Shown piece after piece: positions 21,729-34,100 of a DNA stretch of 64,000 nucleotides (within the stretch, counting starts at the first letter, position 1; every line of letters starts with the position of its first letter). A program made the translations under genes and the position numbers. The stretch is from Panax quinquefolius. Lineage: Eukaryota > Streptophyta > Magnoliopsida > Apiales > Araliaceae. The DNA is taken from positions 1,685,828-1,749,827 of the forward strand of contig CM035161.1 in the NCBI GenBank assembly GCA_020205615.1. Direction: 5' to 3'. The notes beneath the pieces were generated by a model. That model did no database searches and had not been told where the DNA came from. It saw nothing but the letters and a program-made list of their open reading frames with translations.

Positions 21729-21729
21729 G
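21683..21729. repeat. (ATT)n microsatellite
   Basis: About 15 perfect ATT units at the edge of the first gene island. Confidence 0.95.
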
Positions 21730-22199
21730 AAGGCCGCGTTGTATATTTTTGCCACATCAACTTTTTTTTTTCAACTCAGCATCATATGTGGTCAAACCGT
21801 TAAAAGTCAAAGGACTTAAACGATTTTTATAACGGTTTGTAAGAAAATTAAAGTTCAGTGAGTTGACTGTAAGTAAAAAAAGTTTAGTGACTCATTTGTA
21901 AGTTGACCTAAAGTAGAGTGACAAAAAAACACGTATCCTATGCAGATACGTATTTATTAGTACTAATTATATTAAATGGGCAAAAATGAAATCAACATAA
22001 AGTGTTAAATGTAAAAGATATTTTCAAAACAAAGGACTATAAGAAAATATCAGTCAGATAAAGTCTTGAAAATAGTTAAGCCAACTTACTAATTTTTGGA
22101 AACTAGAGCTACTATATAAATTTTTGCCAAAAATAAAGGGGCCAATTGCTCCCCATATACACACCATGTGGCTTCGCCCTTGGCACAATGGCAGAACCA
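21730..22199. other. Intergenic DNA and 3' region of the HVA22-like gene
   Basis: No coding potential. There is a short perfect palindrome at 21931-21951 (ACGTATC, 7 bp loop, GATACGT). Words such as AGTTTAGTGACTCATTTGTAAG look like an old repeat remnant. The last part would be 3' UTR of the gene on the minus strand. Confidence 0.5.
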
Positions 22200-24448
22200 T
22201 CATTCACGGTTTGATGCGGCACGTGTTTGCCTCAACCTGGCACGCGTAACTCGAATGGCCTCTTCCACGAGTGTATCTTGCGGAGGAGTGTTTTTAACTT
22301 CTTTTGCTGAAGATGATGCGGATTCAGTTGGCATTGCTGCTCCATTGGAGGTCGTGGGTTTGGATGATCCAGCAAGGGGTTGTGTTACAGTTGATTTGTG
22401 TGCATTCAAGACGGCTGCAGAGGGAGCTGCTGTTGAAACTTCTGAAGGGTCTTCCTCTTCCACCAAGTCACTTGAAGATGTACTAGAAACAGCGGAAGGT
22501 TGTTCATCAGTCTGAGGTTGTGCTGTTGCAGCTGCTTTGCGATTTTGTGCTGCAGTGGGTTGGTGAACTCTGCTACCTTGTTGTGGCGCCTGTAGATGAA
22601 GTCATAAATCACATACAACTCACAAGTGTTAAAACATCAAAAATTATATTCCATACTTTTCATATTGTGCTCTAAGTTCTAAAATAAATACTATGTTAGT
22701 TGTTACATTAATAAAGCCAAAGAAATATTATAGGAAAGTAATATCAGACAAATAAAACTATGTTATAAAACTTCTCTGATAACAGGATGAAAGAAGTGCC
22801 ATTTTTTCATGCCTTAGACCAAAACTTGGAACTACATAGATGTACTTTTCGAACATCGAAAATTGACATAAAAGAAAAATCGGTATATTTTGTTCTTTTT
22901 AAAAGCCATAGCTCTGTTTCTTATATGTTTGCCATGAGGTCAATGACTGAAGTATAGGCTGGAAAAAGAAATAGAGTCAGACAATAACAATAGAGTTCTT
23001 ATTTTCTTCCTATAATAAACGAGGAAAAAGAAAATAACAAGACTCATTTATACGTTGGTAAAAAAATAAAATAAAATGTATGTATGTATATATATTTATT
23101 TTATCTATGAAACATTGAAGCAGTCTTTCTCCGAGTGAGAACAAGTTCGTGAAGGAAAAACTTAAGACATATGAACAGAATTCAATGTGCAAATATCATG
23201 ATGCATGACTCATAAATGAAATGTATACAGGCGAGATGTATGCACATTTGCCGCTAGTGCCAAATTGACAAATGTCATAAGATATAGACAATTACGATGG
23301 CATTGTGATGTTTTTTTGGGGAACAATTTGCAGAAATTGATGATTCAATTATTAGTGACATTAAGATCCAAGAAAGAAAGGCCAGAAAAGCTTGTAAAAT
23401 GATGCAAATATCACAACTGTTCATACACATCAACCCTATCTCACAGATGCCAACTTACACTGTTCATTCTCATACTATATCAAAAATTTCCTTGAAAGAA
23501 ATTTTTTGCTACAGGGAAAAGATAACAAAAGAAACTTGAACTAAAATGCAGTAAAATAAAAAAGTTATATTAGTGATCCAACTGACAGGACTAATTATAA
23601 TACTCTCTAAATATTCTTCACAATACATGCCTGAGTAGAGCGGGGTTTTGTTGTTGATTGAGAAGCAATGTATTGAAGAATGTCAACAACTCTCGTTTGA
23701 CTGTAGTTCGCAGCTTTTTGCCAGTACAAAACAGCATAATCTCCAGCCCTGGTCCTTAGTTCCAGTAAATTACGGTCAATGTCTATCTCGTGCTTTGCAA
23801 TGTATGGTCTAAAAAAAGAGTCGTAAACGTAAGTTGTTCCCTGAAATGATTGAGAGGAAAAAGAAAGACGGTGGATATATTAAGCTGAAAATATAAATTA
23901 TAGGTCAACATATCATGAGTTCCAAGCCAAACGAATATTTAATACCTTTGTTTTAGGGTACCACAAGTATATAAAAAAGAACAACTTTGCTTCACTGTAC
24001 ATTGGAACCCTTCACCAGGAGAAACATACACAACTTAGATACAAAGTCAAGCTTATCAATGCCTTGAATATTCACACGGTCTAAATTAATTTTCTTACCA
24101 TGAAACAAAAGTATCCCCAACCCTCTCAAAAATTGTCAACATCGCAACCAAGATCCTGAAAGTTTGAACAAATTACTTCTTTTACCATAGAACCTTCTAA
24201 TCTAACTGAAATAAACATTAAAAAAAATGTAGAATACCAGTACTGGCACCAAAAGCGCAGTTTCTCAATATCTGGCTTATTCTTTTCCACAATTTTATAG
24301 CATTCATAAGCTGGATAAGCATAACCAAAAAGCATTCTGCAGGACAAAGAAAATGTCAGAATACGAACTTATAGGAGATGAATACAAGATAGAGAGTGAG
24401 GTTTTGGTCAACATACACAAGTCCTCTGGTAAGAAATGATCCGATCAT
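22200..24448 (-). CDS. HVA22: HVA22-like protein (TB2/DP1/REEP family)
   Basis: Six coding exons on the minus strand: 24417-24448, 24238-24336, 24099-24155, 23946-24009, 23631-23840 and 22200-22589, giving 283 residues. All junctions keep frame and are GT-AG except intron 5, which is GC-AG (CAG/GCATGT). Residues 1-20 read MIGSFLTRGLVMLFGYAYPA, the N-terminus of plant HVA22 i/j-type proteins. Residues about 40-63 and 69-80 hold the hydrophobic hairpin segments (YWILVAMLTIFERVGDTFVSW and SEAKLFFFIYLWYP), followed by the conserved FRPYIAKHE block. The last 130 residues are a Ser/Ala/Thr/Gln-rich tail ending RVTRARLRQTRAASNRE. The family comprises ER-membrane shaping proteins linked to stress and vesicle traffic; that role is inferred from homology. 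If intron 5 were retained, translation would stop after ACIVKNI, giving a protein without the tail. Confidence 0.93.
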
Positions 24449-24456
24449 TTTATAAG

Positions 24457-25330
24457 CCTAGAACACAGAGAAAACAATTAGTTAAGTCAGAATACTGCAC
24501 TTCCTAAAAGTCTCTAGCAGAAAATCAAGAAACTCTAAAACTTCAATGTGCTCTAAAATTCCGCCCCCTTCGTAAACTTTCTTCAGCTTACAATAAGATC
24601 AATTGACAAACTGAAAATAAAACAACAACAAAACAAAAAACAATAATTCATCCATTATAAGATTGTCATCCGTAAATGAAGAAAACTATATGTCCTGTAA
24701 ATTTCTCATTCAGCCAAAAAAAAAAAAGAAGAGAAAAATATAGCCAGAATCACAATTGTTAACACCTTTGCAAGCGGTCCTATGTAGTATCATTATAGTG
24801 TACAAAGATGTACGCAGCTTTGGCATCAGAATGAATGACTGGTGGGAATAACATTTTCCTAAAAATTAAATCAAATCGAATGCTCCTGCTTAGGTGGAGT
24901 ACTGAAAACTAGGGCAAAAATTGCAAAAACAGATTCCCTTAAGTCATACCCCCACAATTTAAACCATAAAAACAAAACCACCAATAAATCAATGAATCAA
25001 AGCATTACCAAATATCTAAAACAATATAGGTGAAGCCAAGGATTGCAAATTTACAACTATAATCATACAAATATAAAAAGTTCATATAGCACGTGGAAAT
25101 ATAAAAACAAATTGACGTACTTGCAAAGTTACAACAAATAAAGTTAACAAAATAAATATGGCTCGTTACCTTTTGAGGATTATTGTGAAATGAAGAGAGA
25201 ACAAATTAGTTAACCAAAACCGCGGAGAGATCAGAGTTGCTCAATAAAGCTTTTGGCGAACGCTCAAGTGACGGCCGCGGCCGTTGCTACGTCGGCGGGA
25301 AGTTAAACTGCGGAGAGAGAAAGAAAAGAC
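24457..25330 (-). promoter_or_regulatory. 5' UTR exon and 5' UTR intron of the HVA22-like gene
   Basis: An acceptor (CTGTGTTCTAG/G) ends at 24458, nine bases before the ATG. A matching donor (CTCAAAAG/GTAACG) is at 25170/25169. A non-coding first exon therefore probably lies at 25170 to about 25330, with a roughly 710 bp leader intron, a common arrangement in plant genes. The exon is locally G/C-rich (GGCCGCGGCCGT at about 25272), unlike its AT-rich surroundings. The exact transcription start is not visible. Confidence 0.6.
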
Positions 25331-25967
25331 GATGACGAGATTGTGTCGTTTTGAAATTCTCAGTTTCCGTCTTGTTTAACGGGCCTTTTTATTTTGTATT
25401 CCTTTATTTTCACACAAGCACGAGTTTTATTTGACTTTTTAGAAGAAAAAAATCTTTTTTTAGAGTACCACTAAGATCATATTATGTCATTACTCTTTAG
25501 TATTTAATTAATAGCTTATTATTTTTTTCGTTTTAAATTATAATATTAATATTGTCTTTTAAAAAGTCAATTTAAAATATTTTTAAATTTAAATTTAAAA
25601 TTAAAATAAATTCATTATATTTATGTCAATATAATTATGAGTATTATATAATACTTAAAAAGTATTATTAATTATAAAATTTATTGCTTTGAAAACTTAA
25701 ATATATCATGTTAATTTTAAATTTAAAAATGTACTACGTTTAAAAAATTAACAATAATCTTATAATTTAGAACAAAATAAATAATTTTTTTAAATAAAAT
25801 ACTGATTTAAAATTTACAATTTTTTAAATAAACAAAAAAATTTACATCTCAGTATTAACTATGAAATTAAATAAATTTAAGCAAAATTAAGTAGGAAAAA
25901 TCGGAAGGGAGTATTTAACTTTTGAGTTCAGCAAACGAGTAAAATGCAAAAGTGAAAATGATCATTA
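25331..25967. other. AT-rich intergenic region
   Basis: Promoter side of the HVA22-like gene. Long A/T runs, no credible ORF, RNA gene or repeat structure seen. Confidence 0.6.
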
Positions 25968-26363
25968 TACTCTTTTTACTCTTTTTTATCAATACAAAAT
26001 AAACCCTCTACTTTTAAAAAAATTGGATAAAATTCAAAATCACAACCTCATAATCTTAAGCAACTGTCCAACCAAGTTACATAGTGTAGCTATAAATGAC
26101 GCAATATAAATTTTATTTATACATGTTTCTCCGTTTAAAACAGGAAAAAAACACAGACAAATAAACTTATAATTTTTTTATCACTCCTAGGTTGCGTGTT
26201 TATTAGTTTATTTTTTAAAAAAAAATTGCATTTAAATGGAGAAATTTTTATAAATAAATTTTATGTTGCCTCATTGATAGCTACAACCTATAGCTCAGTT
26301 GGACAATTAATTAAAATTGTGAGGTTGAGGCTTGTTTTGCATTGATTAACAAAAAAGAGTACA
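25968..26363. repeat. Imperfect long inverted repeat (fold-back or MITE-like), about 395 bp
   Basis: The left arm (about 25968-26165) starts TACTCTTTTTACTCTTTTTT. The right arm (about 26185-26363) ends AAAAAAGAGTAC and, read in reverse, follows the left arm: AATACAAAATAAACC versus AATGCAAAACAAGCC, CACAACCTCATAATCTTAAG versus CTCACAATTTTAATTAATTG, and a GTAGCTAT match. The right arm contains TAGCTCAGTTGG (26291-26302), which fits the pol III A-box consensus. No transposase is present. Divergence between the arms points to an old element. Confidence 0.6.
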
Positions 26364-26484
26364 ATATCTAAATATATTAAGATTATATTTGTTTGTAAAG
26401 ATTATACATTGTTGGTTTTGATCTTAATATAAATCGTTTTAGAGAATTGTTTTTGTTCGTTAATATAAGTCATTTGAGAATTTT

Positions 26485-26562
26485 AAGTAATTATTAATTG
26501 TTTAGTTTCTAATATTACCCCAAGTATTAAATAGTATAACTTTGGTTCTCTCACTATTTATT
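26485..26562 (+). repeat. Dispersed repeat fragment also found at 47141-47213
   Basis: Contains TATTAATTG, then CAAGTATTAAATA, then AACTTTGGTTCTCT. A close, diverged copy lies just beyond the other side of element D. The segments upstream of both share TTAATATAA-CGTTTTAGA words. They are probably pieces of a small non-coding element, not part of D, because D has its own target duplication. Confidence 0.55.
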
Positions 26563-26627
26563 ACTCAATAAATAACACCCTCTTTTTTCAATACAATGAC
26601 AATAGAGACAATTGATGTTATATTTAA

Positions 26628-26681
26628 TGTGACGCCCCCAAAATTAGGTATACATCACCCATCTTGGGTCGCCACTTACAT
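26628..26681 (-). repeat. Element D 3' LTR, left fragment, with TACAT duplication
   Basis: Reads TGTGACGCCCCCAAAATTAG on the + strand, the reverse of the family 2 LTR end. It continues to GCCACTTACAT, where element E begins. The duplicated TACAT is at 26677-26681 and 35229-35233. The LTR resumes at 35234. Confidence 0.85.
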
Positions 26682-29600
26682 TGTAAGACCCCGAATTTTA
26701 TGAAATAAAAGTATTCAATTTTTATAATTCTTATATTCATGAGTTCTTATTCATGAGTTCTTTATTCATGAGATTCTTATTCACGAGTTACTATTCATGA
26801 GTTACTATTCACGAGTTCTTATTCATGAGTTCTTATTCACGAGTTCTTATTCACGAGTACTATTCATGAAGCATGATAATTTTTTTTTTTCGTAGAAGGC
26901 ATTACTCAATAATTATTACAGATAATTCTTTGTTCGATATTATATTTTATTGATTCAATAATTGCTACGTTGATATTTTATATTATTGTTGTTTGATAAT
27001 TGTCACATTTATGATATTTTCCATTATCTGAGACAATAATTCATATTATCTGAATAATATTATTGGATAATATTATTGGCAATGTCTAGAAAGTTACTGC
27101 AGGGAGGAGAGGTTTGGTCACCTAATTGCTTGGCCAAGTAAGGAGAAATTCTTATTGGAAAGCCCCTCTTTCAGGAACCCGCCTGGTTGTCAATATTGTG
27201 ATTATGTAATATTATTTGTGAATAATTAATTATTGATTTTTATGATGAGAAAAATATTTATTTTATGTGGATATAGATGGAGAAAATTTTTAAAGTGACA
27301 ATTGTTGAAAATAAATATTTTATCTTTTTCGATAAAATAATTCATTTAAATATATTATTTTAATAATATATTAATGATGATATTTTTACGATGAATGTGG
27401 AATATATGAGTATATATGTGGAGAAGTATTTTTGTTACCAAAAATATTTAAAACATGTTTTATGTCGATTCATGACCCCATTTCTATTTGAAATTTGATT
27501 ATAGCTTGTAAAATCGTCCGTTTGTGGATTTCGGTCAATTTCTCTTTGGAATTTGGAAAAAATTTCTTCTGAAAAGTTGTAGAGAATTGAATTTCCTATA
27601 AAAACTCGTGAGATTCAAATTTTCTGATAAAAGGGCTATTTATTATGAATTATTGAAGTTCTGAAGTTCAGAAATAATTGATTTTTGGAAGTTTTATTTA
27701 TTTTTATTAATAAAAACGTTTTTTTTTTATATTTTGTGGCCTCATTAAACATGTGCAAAATCAGCTGATTTCAAATGTCTAGAGGTGGGCTTGAAATTTG
27801 ATAATAATATTATTATTATATTCAATTTTCTGCTTTGGTGTTCAAGCAATTTCTATAAATAGGGTCTTGGGTTAGAATTGAAAATCACACCGTAAAGCGA
27901 AGTTTTCTCTCTCTATATTATCAGTGTATTCTTGTGAGTATTTTGAGTATACTTTGAGTATTGCTTGCTCTACGGTGCAAGTTAGATTCGATTATATCAG
28001 AGCATTCCAAGTCTTCTTTCTTTTTGAGGTAAGGGATAGTAAGGGATTTTAAGGGTTATTATGTTTTTAGTTTCGAAATTTTTCTGGATCTTCAAAAATT
28101 CTGGAAAAATTTGAAATGATATTTTGATGAGTTTTGTAGAGTGTGTCCAAAAATAGTGATTTTTGGATGTATAGATTAGGAGTTATGGATTTTATGAGAA
28201 AAGTCTATTTTAAAAGTAACTATTTATAACTCCTTGTGGTTAACTCCAAAATTGATGAAATTTTTATTGGGAGTACATCTATATAATATCAGTATACCGT
28301 ATTAATTTCAGAATTTTTGGATAAAAGTATAATTTATGATAAATGTTTAAATATTCGGTGGTTTTGGCCATATGAAAAATAGTAAATGAATTTTTAAAAT
28401 TCTGAGAAAAATATATGTTCAATATGGGACTATGTTATGCTAAATCCCAGAAAAGAAATATTTTTGGGACTGATTTGGTATTTTTCATGAAAATGTTCTA
28501 GTTATGAGTAAATGAATTAAATATGTTATGTGAAGTAAGAAAATTAGAAAATATGATTTTATGGTTTGAGAATCATATATGAGGTATATGCAGATTTTTG
28601 ATGAGGGTTTTGGTTATTGGTGATGAAATTTTATGAGTTTGGCATTTTATGATGATTAAATGCATTAATTAGTAAAGGGTAAACAATTTAAATAAATTGT
28701 TTATAAGTTTTAGAAATGATTAAAATATTATTATAATATTAATAATATTAGATTATGAGATTTCTAAGTGATTTATAACATTTGGATTAAGGTGTTATAA
28801 ATATGGATATGAATTTTATTATGAAACTTTATCTTTTAGGTGTCGTAGGAGTTCTTATGCACGTGATATACGATCTTATGTATGAATCGACGGTCTTATT
28901 CACGAAAATTGGGGTTCTTTCTAACCAATTTATAGTTGATTTATGAATATTACTCTTGAGATTAAATCTAGATGTTTTGATTATATTGATTTTATTATCA
29001 TATATAACATTTTATAAACCTAATGATGATATTCTCTTTCACTTGAGTGTAAAGATGTGTAGATTATTGGTATGATCATGACTAGGGTTCTCTTTGGCGA
29101 TGAGGGAAAAAGTTGAATTGTGGACCGGTATGATCATGACCATTAATTTACAATTGAATATTTTTAACTTAAGTCAAAGGTGAATTGATCAACGTGGTTA
29201 TAATTATTGTTATATAACTTACGAAATGATTATGTATTTCTTTGATATATGAATATCTTTGGCTCGTAATGCAAAGATGACTGTTGTTGAATATCTTTGC
29301 TTTGTAGTGCAAAGATGAATTATTGATGAATATCTTTAAATTTTGTAGTGCAAAGATGAATTATTGATGAATATCTTTGGCTCGTAATGCAAAGATGACT
29401 TTTTGTTGTTGAATATCTTTGCTTTGTAGTGCAAAGATGAATTATTGATGAATATCTTTGGCTCGTAATGCAAAGATGATTTTGTTGTTGAATATCTTTG
29501 CTTTGTAGTGCAAAGATGAATTATTGATGAATATCTTTGGCTCGTAATCTGAAGATGACTGTTGTTGAATATCTTTTGCTTTGTAGTGTAAAGATGAGCT

Positions 29601-30796
29601 GTTGATGAATATCTTTGGCGAGTAGTGCAAAGATGATTTTATTAGTATGATAATGAACAAGAGGCGTGATTTGGTATAAGCATGATATTTGATGTTTCGG
29701 GTAAAGGCGGTGATGAAAATTATCTTCGATTCTGGATGAGAAGAGAGAATTTAGAATCACAATTATGATTATGAGTTATTCATATGATTGTGGAAAGGCT
29801 GTTGATTGATGTTACGAGGATAAAACATTGTTGGTGGACTTTTAACATGGGAAGATAATAGATTTTATGGTCTATTTGACTCTTACAATGGATTGCTCAT
29901 TCACGCTGACTATGGTTGAAAAGTTTTATCATCTACCATATGTTCTAAATCTACGATTTATTCTTGATGAAGACTATTGATAATTTATTTATCTTTAGTC
30001 ATAATATTCTTTCTTGAGCTAGTTGTGCTCACCCTTTTGTTTCACAATTCCTTTCGGGTAATAAAAGTGTAATTTGGGTTGGCGGAGATAACAAGGGAAT
30101 AGAGCGGTGAATCTATAGTTGTTGAGGTTCTCCTAAAGAGTATGAAAATAATTTTATTAAGGGCTTTAGTGTGTTGTATTTTTTGTACATCATTTAATAG
30201 TTATTTTGGTGAATTAAATAGGGTGGTGGCGAACCCAACTTTGGAAGGGTGTTTTGTCACTATCATACAAGATGTCTAATGACATACTGAACTCGTGTTA
30301 TCATAAGACATGGTTGTTTCATCCACTTCTTGAGTATATTTGAAGCACTACTATATGATCTTGGTGTTTGTTTGAAGTATAATTCTCAATTTGAGGCAGT
30401 GGAGATAATGATAAATCAAAGAAGACTACGCCATTGGGAAGAATATGATAGTAATCTTCTCGTTTTTCTTTGGGGTCTATTAGATTGACCGAGGATAATT
30501 ACGTGGCCATATGATATCTACCATAACCTAAAAGCATGGCCTCCCGTATACGAAGGTTTCCTTGAGCACTTCCCAAAGATTCTAATTTCTAAAAGCAGTT
30601 TTTGACTATACCTTTATGTAAGGTGTCATTGTGACGTCTTCTGAGTTGGTATATATTTGTATCAAACTCATAGCATATGTGTTGTTGTATTTTGCACGAC
30701 AATTGTTGTAATAAAGTTGTAGTTGTTTACGTACCATGTATTTGGCGAATTCGAGAATGGGTTGGATGGAATGGACCTATTTTGGGGTCGTTACAT
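26682..30796 (+). repeat. Element E 5' LTR (family 3), 4115 bp
   Basis: In order: an ATTCACGAGTTACT array (26735-26875), a block shared with family 1 (27078-27195), TATA 27854-27861, a TCTCTCTCTATATTATC run, a donor-like GAG/GTAAGG (GT at 28029), an about 800 bp AT-rich stretch without repeats (28060-28830), an ATCTTTGGC array (29250-29640), the TTGAGCTAGTTGTGCTCACCC tail module (about 30014), a unique stretch 30180-30700 and the end GGGGTCGTTACA. The extra length over family 1 comes mainly from 28060-28830 and 30180-30700. Confidence 0.9.
29250..29640 (+). repeat. ATCTTTGGC...AGTGCAAAGATGA array, about 10-11 half-units
   Basis: Alternating half-units of about 32-36 bp: GAATATCTTTGGCTCGTAATGCAAAGATGACT-GTTGTT and GAATATCTTTGCTTTGTAGTGCAAAGATGAATTATTGAT-type. 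The array is open in several frames on the minus strand but codes for nothing recognisable. It is matched by 33675-34055 in the other LTR with small copy differences. Confidence 0.85.
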
Positions 30797-31126
30797 TTGG
30801 TATCAGAGCTTGGGGATATGATCTCTGGCGGAGATCGGGATTAGAACTAGGAGGGGAGAGATGAGTAAATCCTCATTAGCTAGTGTGTCTACCTAAGCTT
30901 ATTTGTTGGTCGGTCGTAATATCGGGATATTATGTGATATATTAATTTGTTAAATTAACCCTTTTTTTGAATTTGTATTCTAGAATGATATCGAAATCTG
31001 AGGAGATGAGCAATGGAGAAATCATGATGACGGGGAGATAGAATCGAAATGAAAACAAGGTATTCTCGACTCTTTGAAATTCGAATACGCGTAAATTTCG
31101 GGGACGAAATTTCATAAGGAGGAGAT
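30797..31126 (+). other. Element E interior: primer site, gag start, deletion joint, PPT
   Basis: TTTGGTATCAGAGC (30797-30810) is an intact initiator tRNA-Met primer site. The leader that follows matches elements B and C (GGGGATATGATCTCTGGC-GGAGATCGGG). A gag-like ATG at 30985 opens a 19-codon frame ending in TAG at 31039-31041; TTTGTATTCTAG just before it looks like a splice acceptor. From about 31040 the sequence matches the last bases of pol (AAGGTATTCTCGACT, then GGGGACGAAATTTCATAAGG), then the purine tract AAGGAGGAGA (31117-31126). About 4.5 kb of gag-pol is therefore absent between about 31035 and 31045. Confidence 0.85.
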
Positions 31127-34100
31127 TGTAAGACCCGAATTTTATGAAATAAAAGTATTCAATTTTTATAATTACTATTCATGAGTTCTTATTCATGAGT
31201 TTCTTATTCATGAGATTCTTATTCACGATTCTTATTCATGAGTTCTTATTCACGAGTTCTTATTAAGCGAGATTCTTATTCACGAGTTCTTATTCAAAAG
31301 TACTATTCATGAAGCATGATATTTTTTTTTTTTTCGTGAAGGCATTACTCAATAATTATTACGGTAATTCTTTGTTGATATTATATTTTATTGATTGATA
31401 ATTGCTACGTTGATATTTTATATTATTGTTGTTTGATAATTGTCACGTAGCGATATTTTCCATTATCGAACAATAATTCATATTATCTGAATAATATTAT
31501 TGGATAACATTATTGGCAATGTCTAGAAAGTTACATCTAAGGAGAGGTTTGGTCACTAATTGGCGCGCGATAAGGAGAAATTCTTATTGGAAAGCCCCCT
31601 CTTTCCTGGGAACTGCCTGGTTGTCAATATTGTGATTATGTAATATTATTTGTGAATAATTAATTATTGATTTTTATGATGAGAAAAATATTTATTTTAT
31701 GTGGATATAGATGGAGAAAATTTTTAAAGTGACAATTGTTGAAAATAAATATTTTATCTTTTTCTGATAAAATAATTCATTTAAATATATTATTTTAATA
31801 ATATATTAATGATGATATTTTTACGATGAATGTGGAATATATGAGTATATGTGGAGGAGAAGTATTTTTGTTACCAAAAATATTTAAAACATGTTTTATG
31901 TGTCGGTGGACCCCATTTCTTGGCTGAAATTTGATTATAGCTTGTAAAATCGTCCGTTTGTGGATTTCGGTCAATTTCTCTTTGGAATTTGGAAAAAATT
32001 TCTTCTGAAAAGTTGTAGAGAATTGAATTTCCTATAAAAACTCGCGAGATTCAAATTTTCTGATAAAAGGGCTATTTATTATGAATTATTGAAGTTCTGA
32101 AGTTCCGAAATAATTGATTTTTGGAAGTTTTATTTATTTTTATTAATAAAAACGTTTTTTATATTTTGTGGCCTCATTAAACATGTGCAAAATCAGCTGA
32201 TTTCAAATGTCTAGAGGTGGGCTTGAAATTTGATAATAATATTATTATTATATTCAATTTTACGCTTTGGTGTTCTAAGCAATTTCTATAAATAGGGTCT
32301 TGGGTTAGAATTGAAAATCACACGAAGCTGAAGTTTTCTCTCTCTATATTATCGAGTGTATTCTTGTGAGTATTTTGAGTATACTTTGAGTATTGCTATA
32401 CGGTGCAAGTTAGATTCGAAATTATATCAAACATTCAAGATCTGCTTCTTTTGAGGTAAGGGATAGTAAAGGGATTTTAAGGGTTATTATGTTTTTAGTT
32501 TGAAATTTTTCTGGATCTTCAAAATTCTGGAAAAATTTGAAATGATATTTTGATGAGTTTTGTAGAGTGTGTCAAAAATAGTGATTTTTGGATGTATAGA
32601 TTAGGAGTTATGGATTTTATGAGAAAATACTATTTTAAAAGTAACTATTTATAACTCCTTGTGGTTAACTCCAAAATTGATGAAATTTTTATTGGGAGTA
32701 CATCTATATAATATCAGTATACCGTATTAATTTCAGAATTTTTGGATAAAAGTATAATTTATGATAAATGTTTAAATATTCGGTGGTTTTGGCCATATGA
32801 AAAATAGTAAATGAATTTTTAAAATTCTGAGAAAAATATATGTTCAATATGGGACTATGTTATGCTAAATCCCAGAAAAGAAATATTTTTGGGACTGATT
32901 TGGTATGTTTCATGAAAATGTTCTAGTTATGAGTAAATGAATTAAATATGTTATGTGAAGTAAGAAAATTAGAAAATATGATTTTATGGTTTGAGAATCA
33001 TATATGAGGTATATGCAGATTTTTGATGAGGGTTTTGGTTATTGGTGATGAAATTTTATGAGTTTGGCATTTTATGATGATTAAATGCATTAATTAGTAA
33101 AGGGTAAACAATTTAAATAAATTGTTTATAAGTTTTAGAAATGATTAAAATATTATTGTAATATTAATAATATTAGATTATGAGATTTCTAAGTGATTTA
33201 TAACATTTGGATTAAGGTGTTATAAATATGGATATGAATTTTATTATGAAACTTTATCTTTTAGGTATCGAGGAGTTCTTATGCGCGTATCACGGTACTT
33301 ATGTATGAATACGAAGTCTTATTCACGAAAAATTGGGTTCTTTTTCTAACCAATTTATAGTTGATTTATGAATATTACTCTTGAGATTAAATCTAGATGT
33401 TTTGATTATATTGATTTTATTATCATATATAACATTTTTATAAACCTAATGATGATATTCTCTTTCACTTGAGTGTAAAGATGTGTAGATTATTGGTATG
33501 ATCATGACTAGGGTTCTCTTTGGCGATGGGGAAAAAGTTGAATTGTATTTGGTATGATCATGACCATTGAATTACAATTGAATATTTTTAACTTAAGTGC
33601 AAAGGTGAATTGATCAACATGGTTATAATTATTGTTATATAACTTACGAAATGATTATGTATTTCTTTGATATATGAATATCTTTGGCTCGTAATGCAAA
33701 GATGACTTTTGTTGTTGAATATCTTTGCTTTGTAGTGCAAAGATGAATTATTGATGAATATCTTTGCTTTAGCACAGTGCAAAGATGAATTATTGATGAA
33801 TATCTTTGGCTCGTAATCTGAAGATGACACATTGTTGAATATCTTTGCTTTGTAGTGCAAAGATGAATTATTGATGAATATCTTTGGCTCGTGTAATGCA
33901 AAGATGACTGTTGTTGAATATCTTTGCTTTGTAGTAAAGATGAATTATTGATGAATATCTTTGGCTCGTGTCTGAAGATGACTGTTGTTGAATATCTTTG
34001 CTTTGTAGTGTAAAGATGGCTGTTGATGAATATCTTTGGCCCGTGGTGCAAAGATGATTTTATTAGTATGATAATGAACAAGAAGCGTGATTTGGTATAA

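Noticed and set aside
22168..22515. 115-codon + strand frame opposite the HVA22-like last exon
   Set aside because: Antisense shadow of a long Ser/Ala-rich exon; the minus frame has correct splice sites and family match.
24126..24347. Unspliced 73-codon minus frame starting MSCRMLFGYAYP
   Set aside because: It reads through the intron acceptor and past the exon 2 donor; splicing gives the standard HVA22 N-terminus MIGSFLTRGLVMLFGYAYP.
29442..29760. Minus-strand frames with repeated SSLHYKAKDIHQ peptides
   Set aside because: Shadows of the ATCTTTGGC array; the same appear at 33588-34081 and 6133-6342 in other LTRs.
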